Origin: Chloroflexi bacterium GWB2_49_20
Lineage (GTDB): Bacteria > Chloroflexota > Anaerolineae > Anaerolineales > Villigracilaceae
NCBI GenBank assembly: GCA_001796335.1
Contig: MGMF01000002.1
Span: 62,001-126,000 of the forward strand
Length of the DNA stretch: 64,000 nucleotides
Direction: 5' to 3'
The first letter of the stretch is position 1. Every line of letters starts with the position of its first letter. Position numbers and translations under genes: made by a program. The notes beneath the pieces were generated by a model. That model searched no databases and was not told where the DNA came from. It saw nothing but the letters and a program-made list of their open reading frames with translations. Shown one piece after another: positions 36,864 through 44,600 of this stretch.

Positions 36864-38504
36864 TCAGGCTCGTTGGATTGAAATTGAATGTTGGCGTAAC
36901 TTGTAATTGCCTGTATTGGATAGTACTTGGGCAACATATTGTTCAGGTACATCCACCCAGGTTAGTTTATCTTCAATCACGATTTTTCCGATACTGTTTC
37001 CAGGAATATCAGCAAAATATGCAATTGTACTTACGATATCATTTGGCCGAACACCATGCGAGCGACCTTTGCTGATGCTGAGGCGAACCATGCCTGCTTC
37101 ATGAGAAGTCTTGGAGCGGGGAGAGAACTTTTCGCCATTTCGTTTATTACCGGTACGAATGGATTTATTGGGGCGTGATTCCTGGGCTTCTATCACTGAC
37201 GTGATAGGACGTTGTTTTTCCTCTGCGCGGGCAATTTTTAGGGCAGCGGCAGCAATGTCTTCCATCTGGTAACCTGCCTCAACCAACATTGAGACAATTT
37301 CGCGCTCTTTTGTGAAACGAGCGCGCTTCAACCAGACGACTACCTGGTCGACCAATTGTTTTTGTCTATGATTCTGAACATCTTGTTCGGTTGGCAGACT
37401 TGCCCGTGTAATACGGGTATTTGTAAATCCCTCAATCCGGCGCAGACGCCATAATTCTTTAGGAGTCAGCAATGTGAGTGAAATGCCTGTTTTTCCGGCA
37501 CGCCCAGTTCGACCAATGCGATGGACGTAAAGTTCAATTTCATCTGGAAGATCGAAATTAATTACGTGGGAGATATCGTCAATATCAAGCCCACGCGCGG
37601 CTACATCGGTTGCCACCAATACCTTGATCTGATTATTTCGAAAGCGTGCCACGACCCGCTCGCGTGCATCCTGAGCCAAATCGCCGTTAAGGGTTTCAGC
37701 CGGAAAACCACGGGAGTTCAAGGCATTGGTCAGATCTCCGGTACCGGCGCGAGTTCGTACAAAAATCAATGCACGGGTAATAGGTTCAACTTCAAATAAT
37801 AGTGAAAGAGCTGCCAGTTTATCGTGTTCGTTGATCAGATAATAACGTTGTTCGATGCTATCGACAGTAAGGTGATCTGCTTTGATCGTAATTGATTGCG
37901 GATCCTTCATGTAAGTCTTTGCTAATTTTTGGATCCCTGATGGTAAAGTGGCGGAGAATAGGGCGGTCTGGCGATTGGCAGGAGTATGTTTCAAGATGGA
38001 TTCTATGTCCTCTATGAATCCCATACTTAGCATTTCATCTGCCTCGTCCAGAACAAGCGTGTTCACCTGGCTGAGATCGAGGACATTGCGGTCGATCAAA
38101 TCCAATAATCGTCCTGGAGTACCAACCACAATATCCACACCCTTTTTAAGGTGGGTAATCTGGGGGCTGTAAGGTTGTCCGCCATACACAGCCAAAACGC
38201 GGGCACCTGAAATTTTGCCATACTTATTGAATGAATTGGCAACTTGCATGGCTAATTCGCGCGTTGGAGCCACCACCAGTGCCTGGATATGATTTTGATT
38301 CGGGATAAGGTTGTTTAAGATGGGGAGTGCAAAAGCAGCAGTTTTACCGGTTCCGGTTTTCGCCTGACCGAGAACATCCTGCCCGGTCAGCAAAATGGGG
38401 ATCACTTTGCTCTGGATGGGTGTGGGTGTTGTATATCCACAATCAAGTACGGCCTGCACCAACTGTTGGTGCAGGTTCATCTCGTTAAAATCTGAAGTCA
38501 TCAA
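36864..38504 (-). CDS. deaD: DEAD-box ATP-dependent RNA helicase (CsdA/DeaD type)
   Basis: A 546-aa helicase with the motifs in order: Q motif (TPTPIQSKVIP), AKTGTGKTAAF (I), PTRELAMQV (Ia), VLDEADEM (II), SATLP (III), ARGLDIDDISHVINFD (V) and HRIGRTGRAG (VI). A basic linker leads to a DbpA-type RNA-binding domain (about residues 465-540, GMVRLSISKGRSHGVRPNDIV), as in CsdA. It remodels structured RNA in ribosome assembly or cold response. A promoter and folded 5' UTR precede it (separate entries). Confidence 0.94.
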   Translation of the reverse strand: MMTSDFNEMNLHQQLVQAVLDCGYTTPTPIQSKVIPILLTGQDVLGQAKTGTGKTAAFALPILNNLIPNQNHIQALVVAPTRELAMQVANSFNKYGKISGARVLAVYGGQPYSPQITHLKKGVDIVVGTPGRLLDLIDRNVLDLSQVNTLVLDEADEMLSMGFIEDIESILKHTPANRQTALFSATLPSGIQKLAKTYMKDPQSITIKADHLTVDSIEQRYYLINEHDKLAALSLLFEVEPITRALIFVRTRAGTGDLTNALNSRGFPAETLNGDLAQDARERVVARFRNNQIKVLVATDVAARGLDIDDISHVINFDLPDEIELYVHRIGRTGRAGKTGISLTLLTPKELWRLRRIEGFTNTRITRASLPTEQDVQNHRQKQLVDQVVVWLKRARFTKEREIVSMLVEAGYQMEDIAAAALKIARAEEKQRPITSVIEAQESRPNKSIRTGNKRNGEKFSPRSKTSHEAGMVRLSISKGRSHGVRPNDIVSTIAYFADIPGNSIGKIVIEDKLTWVDVPEQYVAQVLSNTGNYKLRQHSISIQRA

Positions 38505-38515
38505 TATCTCCTAGG

Positions 38516-38668
38516 ATGTTTTGATGACTCCGATGTGCTGCATGGCCTTTTCAGGTCATGTCCCTAACCTACCAACAGCCAGATGATCTTTCGACAAACT
38601 GGCTACGTGCAAGAAAAGATCCCGACGAGACAAGCAGGCCGGGAATCCTACTGGAATGATCAAAACAT
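38516..38668 (-). promoter_or_regulatory. Structured 5' UTR of the DEAD-box helicase mRNA
   Basis: The minus-strand leader (about 150 nt) is bounded by a perfect 10-bp inverted repeat, ATGTTTTGAT (38516-38525) and ATCAAAACAT (38659-38668). It begins close to the predicted transcription start and ends just before the AGGAGA ribosome site. Such a closing stem would make the whole leader one folded domain. Long 5' UTRs that allow cold or self-regulation are known for DeaD/CsdA-type mRNAs; regulation here is inference. Confidence 0.5.
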
Positions 38669-38694
38669 TATAAAATTTTATGGTTTGCTCTCAA
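38667..38694 (-). promoter_or_regulatory. Predicted promoter of the helicase gene
   Basis: On the minus strand TTGAGA (38689-38694), a 16-base spacer and TATAAT (38667-38672). It predicts a start near 38660, at the foot of the long inverted repeat that closes the 5' UTR. Confidence 0.6.
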
Positions 38695-38817
38695 AAATTG
38701 AATGGGATGCTTTTAGGGCACCCCAATCATTATTGATTGAAGTAAACCAATCTGATGTTATCCACTTGGGATTAACTAACAAATAGTGTAACACAGAACA
38801 GCTATTTTTGTGAAAGA

Positions 38818-40158
38818 TTATGCAATTTCAAGATAACGTTTTACCTCCCAATCCGTTACTGCTGTTCGGAATTCATCGCGCTCGGCCAATTTTGCACGCC
38901 TAAAGGCTTCGTAAGTAGTGGGTCCGATGGCATCCTGGATAACTGAATCTTTTTCCAATTCAATCAGGGCTTCTCCCAAGGAACCTGGTAAAGATGGGAT
39001 ACCCATTTGTATTCTCTCTTCCTCGCTAAGGTGATATACATTGACATTGTTTAATGGAGCAGGGGGGGTAAGGTTTTTGTCAATGCCATCCAAACCTGCC
39101 CCCAATATGGCAGCAAATGCCAGGTATGGATTTGAGGAAGGATCTGGAAATCGCAATTCTGCACGAACGGCCTTATCGCGTCCTTCGGTGAATCGTGGAA
39201 TTCGGATGAGAGCTGAGCGGTTTTGTTGTGCCCATCCAATATAGACGGGGGCTTCATAGCCTGGTACCAAGCGTTTATAGGAATTTATTGTGGGAGCAAC
39301 AATAGCCGCCAGGGCACGTGCATGGGTTAATTGTCCGGCTATAAAGGAATATGCCAATTTTGAAAGATGGTATTCATCATGGGGATCAAAAAATAAGTTA
39401 TTGCCTTTTGAGTCAAAAATGGATTGATGACAATGCATACCAGAGCCGTTTATTCCAAATATCGGCTTTGGCATGAAGGAGGCTACCAACCCATACTTGG
39501 CGGCAATTGCCTTGACTGTATATTTTAAGGTTAACACATTATCAGCGGTACGCAGAGCTTCAGCAAAACGGAAATCAATTTCATGTTGTCCCAGGGCGAC
39601 TTCATGATGTCCCACCTCCACTTCCAATCCCATGGAGTTCAGGGCATCAATCAATTCAGAACGAACGCGAACAGCCTCATCATCAGCGGAGAAATCGAAA
39701 TACCCACCCACATCATGAGGTACCGGGTGGATGCTATCCCCATTTCCATTCCGCTTGAACAAGAAGAATTCGGGTTCCGGGCCGACGTTAAAGATCCACC
39801 CACGGTCAGTAATTTTCTTCAGCATTTCCTTAAGAGTTCCGCGTGGATCCCCTTCGAAAGGTTGATTGTCTGGCATGAAGATATCGCAGAAGACGCGGGC
39901 TCTGCGGGCTTCCGGAGAAGTCCATGGCAAGACTGCATAAGTTTCCGGATCGATGACTAGGCGCATGTCACTTTCCTGGATGCGAGCAAAACCTTCCACC
40001 GAGGATCCATCAAACCAGACTCCATCTTCAAGGGCAGATTCCAGACGATTGATAGGTGCATCAACGCTCTTGACGGCTCCGGTTACGTCGGTGAATTGGA
40101 AGGAAATAAATTTTATTTTATCTTCCTTCACTCTTGAAATTAGATCTTTTGAGTTCAT
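38818..40158 (-). CDS. glnA: Glutamine synthetase, type I
   Basis: A 446-aa GS-I of the alpha size class, converting glutamate and ammonia to glutamine. It shows DGSSVEGFARIQESDM, the ATP/glutamate block GSGMHCHQSIF, SYKRLVPGYEAPVYIGWAQQNRS, and RAELRFPDPSSNPYLAFAA. I see no match to the adenylylation-loop Tyr context of the longer GSI-beta enzymes. A strong AAAGGAG lies before the ATG. It sits 25 bases downstream of the EamA transporter gene, so both probably share the long structured leader upstream. Confidence 0.96.
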   Translation of the reverse strand: MNSKDLISRVKEDKIKFISFQFTDVTGAVKSVDAPINRLESALEDGVWFDGSSVEGFARIQESDMRLVIDPETYAVLPWTSPEARRARVFCDIFMPDNQPFEGDPRGTLKEMLKKITDRGWIFNVGPEPEFFLFKRNGNGDSIHPVPHDVGGYFDFSADDEAVRVRSELIDALNSMGLEVEVGHHEVALGQHEIDFRFAEALRTADNVLTLKYTVKAIAAKYGLVASFMPKPIFGINGSGMHCHQSIFDSKGNNLFFDPHDEYHLSKLAYSFIAGQLTHARALAAIVAPTINSYKRLVPGYEAPVYIGWAQQNRSALIRIPRFTEGRDKAVRAELRFPDPSSNPYLAFAAILGAGLDGIDKNLTPPAPLNNVNVYHLSEEERIQMGIPSLPGSLGEALIELEKDSVIQDAIGPTTYEAFRRAKLAERDEFRTAVTDWEVKRYLEIA

Positions 40159-40183
40159 TTTTATTCTCCTTTGGGTATGAAAG

Positions 40184-41140
40184 TCAATCAGAGATTGGGA
40201 GGTGGGGATCTTCCTTGTATGAAATTTGCACTTTTTTTCGAGAAGAAGATGAAATTTTCAACATGGTGGAATTGATCAGGAATACAGAGCTGATGATGAT
40301 CATTGCGGCCGTTAGGATTCTCAGGTTCAAAGGTTCCTGTGCAAGGCGATTGCCAATCAGAATGGCAATGAGCGGATTTACATAGGCATAAGTTGAAACC
40401 AATGTGATGGGAGCATTGCGGAGAAGCCAGGTGTAGGCGACGAATCCAATGAGTGAGCCAAACACGATCAGGTAACCAAGACTAAGTAGGGAACGGGTGG
40501 AAATTAAGGAATAATTTATTTGTGTGAATTCGCCTGCGAGAGCGCTCATGATGAGAAGTCCGAATCCACCGGCTAAGAATTCCATCCCGGTGCTGAGCAA
40601 AGGTGAAGCAGGCATGGGGGCATTCCTGCTGAATAAAGATCCTGCAGACCAGAAAATGGCAGCCAATAAAATGGTGATGATACCCAACGGATGGACGCTT
40701 TCGCTATTTCCACCCAGTTGAGTTGGGCCTATTAGCAAAGCTATACCAAAAAAACCAATAATTGATCCGATGATTACGCGCTTATGAAGATGTCTACCCT
40801 CGGGGCGAAAGAGATTCAATACAATAATCCATAAAGGTACCGAACCAATAATTAATGCTGCCACTCCTGAGGGAATGTATTGCTCTGCCCAGGTAACACC
40901 ACCGTTTCCGCCCACCAGCAGCAGGAAACCTATAATAATGGTTGATTTCCATTCAAGGCGGGATGGTTTTGGATCCCCGGCAGCTCTACGCCAGAAAAAC
41001 AATAGAATTCCAGGGATCAAGAATCGAGTAGCTGCCATTAAGAATGGCGGGATGGTTTCGACTGCGAACCGAATTGCTAGATAAGTCGATCCCCAGATAA
41101 TATATATGGCCAGTAATAGGATCCAAACGCGAAGTTTCAA
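40184..41140 (-). CDS. EamA/DMT-family transporter
   Basis: A 318-aa, ten-span drug/metabolite transporter with two EamA repeats (IYIIWGSTYLAIRFAVETIPP at the start of repeat one, ILLAAIFWSAGSLFSR opening repeat two). I chose a TTG start at 41138-41140, with AAAGG six bases before it and the first helix immediately following. The open frame further upstream runs through a terminator-like element and is unlikely coding. Relatives export amino acids or related metabolites. Co-location with glnA points to an amino-acid or nitrogen link, but this is inference. Confidence 0.82.
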   Translation of the reverse strand: MKLRVWILLLAIYIIWGSTYLAIRFAVETIPPFLMAATRFLIPGILLFFWRRAAGDPKPSRLEWKSTIIIGFLLLVGGNGGVTWAEQYIPSGVAALIIGSVPLWIIVLNLFRPEGRHLHKRVIIGSIIGFFGIALLIGPTQLGGNSESVHPLGIITILLAAIFWSAGSLFSRNAPMPASPLLSTGMEFLAGGFGLLIMSALAGEFTQINYSLISTRSLLSLGYLIVFGSLIGFVAYTWLLRNAPITLVSTYAYVNPLIAILIGNRLAQEPLNLRILTAAMIIISSVFLINSTMLKISSSSRKKVQISYKEDPHLPISD

Positions 41141-41160
41141 ATTGAGCCTTTCAAATAAAT

Positions 41161-41186
41161 AAAAAAAAAGACATGACAGGCATGCC
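41161..41186 (-). terminator. Attenuator-like terminator before the EamA-glnA genes
   Basis: On the minus strand a 6-bp stem, GGCATG (41181-41186) / CATGTC (41170-41175), with one G-U pair and a 5-base loop is followed by nine T's (41161-41169). It lies 20 bases upstream of the transporter's TTG start, inside the leader. A second GCATGCC copy at 41234-41240 could pair with the terminator's left arm instead (GCATGCC with GGCATGC, extended by TTTT with AAAA). Confidence 0.5.
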
Positions 41187-41515
41187 TTTTGTAAATCGAA
41201 CCTAAATAAAAGCAGCCCTTCCTTAAGAAAACAGGCATGCAAAAAAAGCAACCTGAATCACTGTGCTACCTTGTAACGCGTGTTGCCATGCGTTTTTCAG
41301 TTGAGTGAGTAATGACTAAAACACACCCGCACTTTCACTGGAAGGGAGAAAGGAGTCTGTGATCAAGACTCTAGAGGCATCCGCTGATCAATCCGATTTT
41401 CCCAGTTCCTCCTGTCGAAATAGCAAGAGTTAAAACTGGTTAGCGTCCTTCGCGAGAAGGGGAACCTCCACCTCGTCATCTCGCTAGTGCGAGATGCAGC
41501 CGCTGATTCTCCAAG
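41170..41515 (-). promoter_or_regulatory. Candidate structured leader RNA upstream of EamA-glnA
   Basis: The stretch between the 6S RNA and the transporter has no convincing gene but dense secondary structure. It contains a perfect 8-bp hairpin CATCTCGC/GCGAGATG (41477-41496), CCTTC/GAAGG (41447-41460), GAGTCT/AGACTC (41353-41372), and an 8-bp stem AACGCATG/CACGCGTT with a GCAA tetraloop near 41276-41295. The motif TCAGCGG(A/C)TGC occurs twice (41377-41387 and 41496-41506). It ends in the terminator-like hairpin. It matches no riboswitch class I can name with confidence. Confidence 0.4.
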
Positions 41516-41532
41516 TATTCAATTGTTAAAAA

Positions 41533-41704
41533 AACCCCACCATGCCGTGTGCTGCAAAGTTTTGAACCTGCTTTCGCAGGTGGGTCCCGCCTCGGAGACT
41601 TCGCCTTGGCTCAGGCCTATCGCGTCGTATTCGTAAGACAAAGACCCCTAATAAAAATGTTGGCTCAAAACCGTGAGCGCAGCATCACGCACACAGCAGG
41701 GCAA
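41533..41704 (-). ncRNA. ssrS: Probable 6S RNA
   Basis: A ~170-nt RNA on the minus strand. The closing stem is TGCTGTGTGC (41689-41698) with GCACACGGCA (41543-41552). The apical stem includes GGGTC (41643-41647) with GACCC (41582-41586). On the 3' side of the central bubble is a small hairpin ACCTGC-GAAA-GCAGGT (41566-41581) followed by TCAAAACTTT. The order GACCC-ACCT-hairpin-AGGTTCAA is typical of 6S RNAs. A TATAAG -10 (41709-41714) precedes it and a seven-U run follows GGTGGGG at the 3' end. 6S RNA binds sigma-70 RNA polymerase and releases it through pRNA synthesis. Confidence 0.68.
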
Positions 41705-41777
41705 CTAACTTATACCATAAACGCAATTTGCTGGGTAGGGAATCCTTAGAAGCACCTTTGCTTCCAACCCATTGGAT

Positions 41778-43121
41778 TCATGGATAGACGCGTTTGATGG
41801 TGCGTGGGAAGGCAATTGCTTCGCGAATGTGCTCGATCCCACAAATCCAGGAAACTGTTCTTTCAAGGCCAATCCCAAATCCACTATGTGGCACAGAACC
41901 ATATTTTCGCAGATCCAAGTACCATTTGAAGGACTCTTCGGGCAGATTGTGTTCATGGATACGTTGAAGCAAGAGATCGTGGTTTGACATTCGTTCAGAA
42001 CCCCCGATGATCTCACCATAACCTTCCGGAGCCAGTAGATCGACGCTCTTGCAAACTTCAGGTCTTCCAGGCCATGGTTCCATGTAAAATGCCTTGACCT
42101 TGGTCGGGTAGCCATATACAAAAACGGGTTTAACGAATTTGCCGGTCAATTCTGTTTCGTGGGGTGCACCAAAATCCATTCCCCATTCAAATTGCAATAA
42201 TTCTTTCTTTTCCAGATCAGTGACTTCAGAACGGATTTGTCCCAACATTTCTGTGGCCTGATCGTAGGAAATTCTTGGGAAGGGTGCTTCTATTTGCTCA
42301 AGTTTGGATAGATCTCGCCCAAGAGATTTAAGTTCTGGTTGGCGGTCTCGAAGAACACGCTTGACAATATGCGTGATGAATTGCTCTTCAATCTCCATCA
42401 GTTGGTCGAGATCACAAAATGCTATCTCTGGTTCAACCATCCAGAATTCGGTCAGGTGGCGGCGAGTTTTTGATTTTTCCGCTCGAAAAGTTGGGCCAAA
42501 ACTATAAACTTTTCCAAAAGCGAAGATATCGGCTTCGTTATAAAGTTGACCTGACTGAGCCAGATATGCCATGCCTTCATCGAAGTAAGGGGTTTCAAAA
42601 AGGGTGGTCGTTCCTTCACAGGCGGCAGGTGTCAGGATGGGTGTATCCATATTGATAAAGCCATTATTATCCAACCATTCACGCATGGCGCTGATGACTG
42701 TGGCGCGGATGCGTAAAACAGCCCATTGGCTTGGCATGCGCAGCCAAAGATGGCGATTATCCAGAGCGAAATCAACCCCATGTTCTTTTAATGACATCGG
42801 GTAATCTTCATTGGCTTCTTGCAGGATTTCTATTTCTTTAATGCCCACCTCAAAACCGCCAGGTATCCCGGGAGCGCGTTTATCTGCACGAACTTTTCCC
42901 GTAATTATGACAGAAGATTCCTTTGGCAAACGCATGATTTTATCAAAGGTCGTTTCATCCAGGTCACCTTTGAAAGCTACACATTGAACGAAACCAGAGC
43001 CGTCCCTGATTAGAAGAAAAACAAGCTTCCCTTTGTCAGTGCGGTTGTAAACCCAACCTTGGATACGGACATCTTGATCCGTGTAATTTGCGATTTTATC
43101 GACCTGGATAATAGATGGCAT
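41778..43121 (-). CDS. asnS: Asparaginyl-tRNA synthetase
   Basis: A 447-aa class-IIb synthetase. The N-terminal OB-fold (VRIQGWVYNRTDKGKLVFLLIRDGSGFVQCV) binds the anticodon. The catalytic core has motif 2 (GPTFRAEKSKTRRHLTEFWMVEPE) and motif 3 (GFGIGLERTVSWICG). The KSKTRRHL and PEIAFC context and the length fit AsnRS rather than AspRS, which lies in the same operon. It charges tRNA-Asn with Asn directly. It is the last gene of aspS-gatC-gatA-gatB-asnS, nine bases after gatB. Confidence 0.95.
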   Translation of the reverse strand: MPSIIQVDKIANYTDQDVRIQGWVYNRTDKGKLVFLLIRDGSGFVQCVAFKGDLDETTFDKIMRLPKESSVIITGKVRADKRAPGIPGGFEVGIKEIEILQEANEDYPMSLKEHGVDFALDNRHLWLRMPSQWAVLRIRATVISAMREWLDNNGFINMDTPILTPAACEGTTTLFETPYFDEGMAYLAQSGQLYNEADIFAFGKVYSFGPTFRAEKSKTRRHLTEFWMVEPEIAFCDLDQLMEIEEQFITHIVKRVLRDRQPELKSLGRDLSKLEQIEAPFPRISYDQATEMLGQIRSEVTDLEKKELLQFEWGMDFGAPHETELTGKFVKPVFVYGYPTKVKAFYMEPWPGRPEVCKSVDLLAPEGYGEIIGGSERMSNHDLLLQRIHEHNLPEESFKWYLDLRKYGSVPHSGFGIGLERTVSWICGIEHIREAIAFPRTIKRVYP

Positions 43122-43130
43122 TTATTCTCC

Positions 43131-44585
43131 TTAATTATTGTTTTTTAATATTTTTTGTAATAGCTGCCGTACAACCTGGGGGTCTGATTTGCCTTTTGTT
43201 TCCCGAGAAACCTGCCCCATGAACCATTGAAAAAGAGATTCTTTTCCTGCCAGATACTGCTTTACCGGGTCAGGATTTTCTGAGAGAATTCGATTTATGA
43301 GATCAGTAAGGTAATTCTCATCGGAGATTTGCAAAAGTCCTTTTTCTGAGATGATATCGCGCACATTTTTATTTGAGATGAATATTTCAACAAGGATTTC
43401 TTTGGCTGTAAAGTCATTGATCACCCTGGATGAAAATAGATCCAATAATTGAGCGAAATTCTCAGGTGTTACAGGAATTTTCTGGATATCAATATTTCTC
43501 TCGTTGATTTGCCGGGTAAATTCACCTGTGAGCCAGTTATAGATCATTTTGGTAGGGCTGGAGGATAAGGTCACAACTTTTTCAAAGAAATCCGCAAATT
43601 CTTTTTCATACGTCAGTGACCGGACTTCCTGCAGGGATAATCCGTACTCTTCCATAAATCGCTTATTCTTTGCATCCGGTAGTTCGGGCAATTGTGAAGA
43701 AATAGTCTGCACCCACGAACGGTCAACAAGAATCGGGGGTATATCAGGTTCTGGAAAGTACCGATAATCGTGTGCTTCTTCCTTGCCTCGTTGTGAGTAA
43801 GTTTCGCCTTTGACTTCATCCCAACCCAGCGTCTCCAAATTGACATCTAGACCATTATTGTATAAATCGATTTGACGATTAATTTCATAACTGGATGCTT
43901 GAGTCAAAGATCGAAAACTGTTGAGGTTCTTGATCTCTGTTCGGGTATTTAATTCCTGGCTTCCGAGAGGACGTACGGATATGTTTGCCTCAAACCGGAG
44001 AACGCCTTTTTCCATATCTCCAGAGTTTACACCAAGATAACGGAGAATGGCCCTGATTTTATTGGCATAAGACAATATGGCTTGCACAGAATGCATATCA
44101 GGTTCTGAGACAATTTCCAGGAGGGGAACTCCGGCGCGGTTAAAATCGATAAGCGCAAAGTTCCCCTTGTGCATTAATTTCGCAGTATCTTCTTCCAGAT
44201 GGGCGCGGCGGATACGAACGCGCTGGCGAGTGCCTTCATTCTCATCTAAAATATCAAGCCAACCATCTGAAGCGACTGGATGGTCATATTGTGATATTTG
44301 GTAACCTTTGGGTAAGTCGGGATAAAAGTAGTTTTTTCGGGCAAAAATATTTACTTCATTGATGGTGCAGTTCAAAGCCAAACCGACCAGGATACTCTGT
44401 TCAACAGCCTTTTTATTCAGGACAGGCATCGCCCCTGGAAGGCCGGTGCATACCGGACAGATCAAGGTGTTGGGTTCAAGCAAAGAAGAATGATCGGCGG
44501 AACATCCACAAAACATCTTGGTTATTGTGAGTAGTTCAGCATGTATTTCCAGTCCAATAATAGGTTCGTATTTGATGGTATTCAT
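43131..44585 (-). CDS. gatB: Asp/Glu-tRNA amidotransferase subunit B
   Basis: A 484-aa tRNA-binding and kinase subunit of GatCAB. It starts with YEPIIGLEIHAELLT, then the metal/tRNA site CPVCTGLPGAMPVLN with the CxxC pair around residues 42-45, followed by KNYFYPDLPKGYQISQYD. The C-terminal YqeY/tail domain (ENFAQLLDLFSSRVINDFTAKEIL) is present. It phosphorylates Glu- or Asp-tRNA and uses ammonia from GatA to form the amide. It lies 15 bases after gatA. Confidence 0.97.
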   Translation of the reverse strand: MNTIKYEPIIGLEIHAELLTITKMFCGCSADHSSLLEPNTLICPVCTGLPGAMPVLNKKAVEQSILVGLALNCTINEVNIFARKNYFYPDLPKGYQISQYDHPVASDGWLDILDENEGTRQRVRIRRAHLEEDTAKLMHKGNFALIDFNRAGVPLLEIVSEPDMHSVQAILSYANKIRAILRYLGVNSGDMEKGVLRFEANISVRPLGSQELNTRTEIKNLNSFRSLTQASSYEINRQIDLYNNGLDVNLETLGWDEVKGETYSQRGKEEAHDYRYFPEPDIPPILVDRSWVQTISSQLPELPDAKNKRFMEEYGLSLQEVRSLTYEKEFADFFEKVVTLSSSPTKMIYNWLTGEFTRQINERNIDIQKIPVTPENFAQLLDLFSSRVINDFTAKEILVEIFISNKNVRDIISEKGLLQISDENYLTDLINRILSENPDPVKQYLAGKESLFQWFMGQVSRETKGKSDPQVVRQLLQKILKNNN

Positions 44586-44600
44586 GTTTCCAATGTTGGC

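Noticed and set aside
38583-38786. 67-codon plus-strand frame upstream of the helicase gene
   Set aside because: Lies across the helicase promoter and folded 5' UTR on the opposite strand, with no ribosome site or recognisable domain.
41233-41300. Intrinsic terminator at the T7 run (41241-41247)
   Set aside because: Only a 4-5 bp stem (GCAAC/GTTGC) can be drawn in front of the T-run, too weak to call.
41363-41479. 38-codon minus-strand frame in the EamA-glnA leader as a leader peptide
   Set aside because: It is Arg-rich rather than Gln- or Glu-rich, has no ribosome site and lies across stable hairpins; probably chance.
41370-41510. Resemblance to a glmS ribozyme (blocks GACGAGG and GCGGATGCCTC on the minus strand, hairpin before the first block)
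   Set aside because: The spacing between the two blocks is about 80 bases too long, the conserved segment between them is missing, and the downstream gene is a transporter, not glmS. Kept only as part of an unassigned structured region.
41549-41749. 66-codon plus-strand frame opposite the 6S RNA
   Set aside because: Antisense to a structured RNA, no ribosome site, composition not protein-like.
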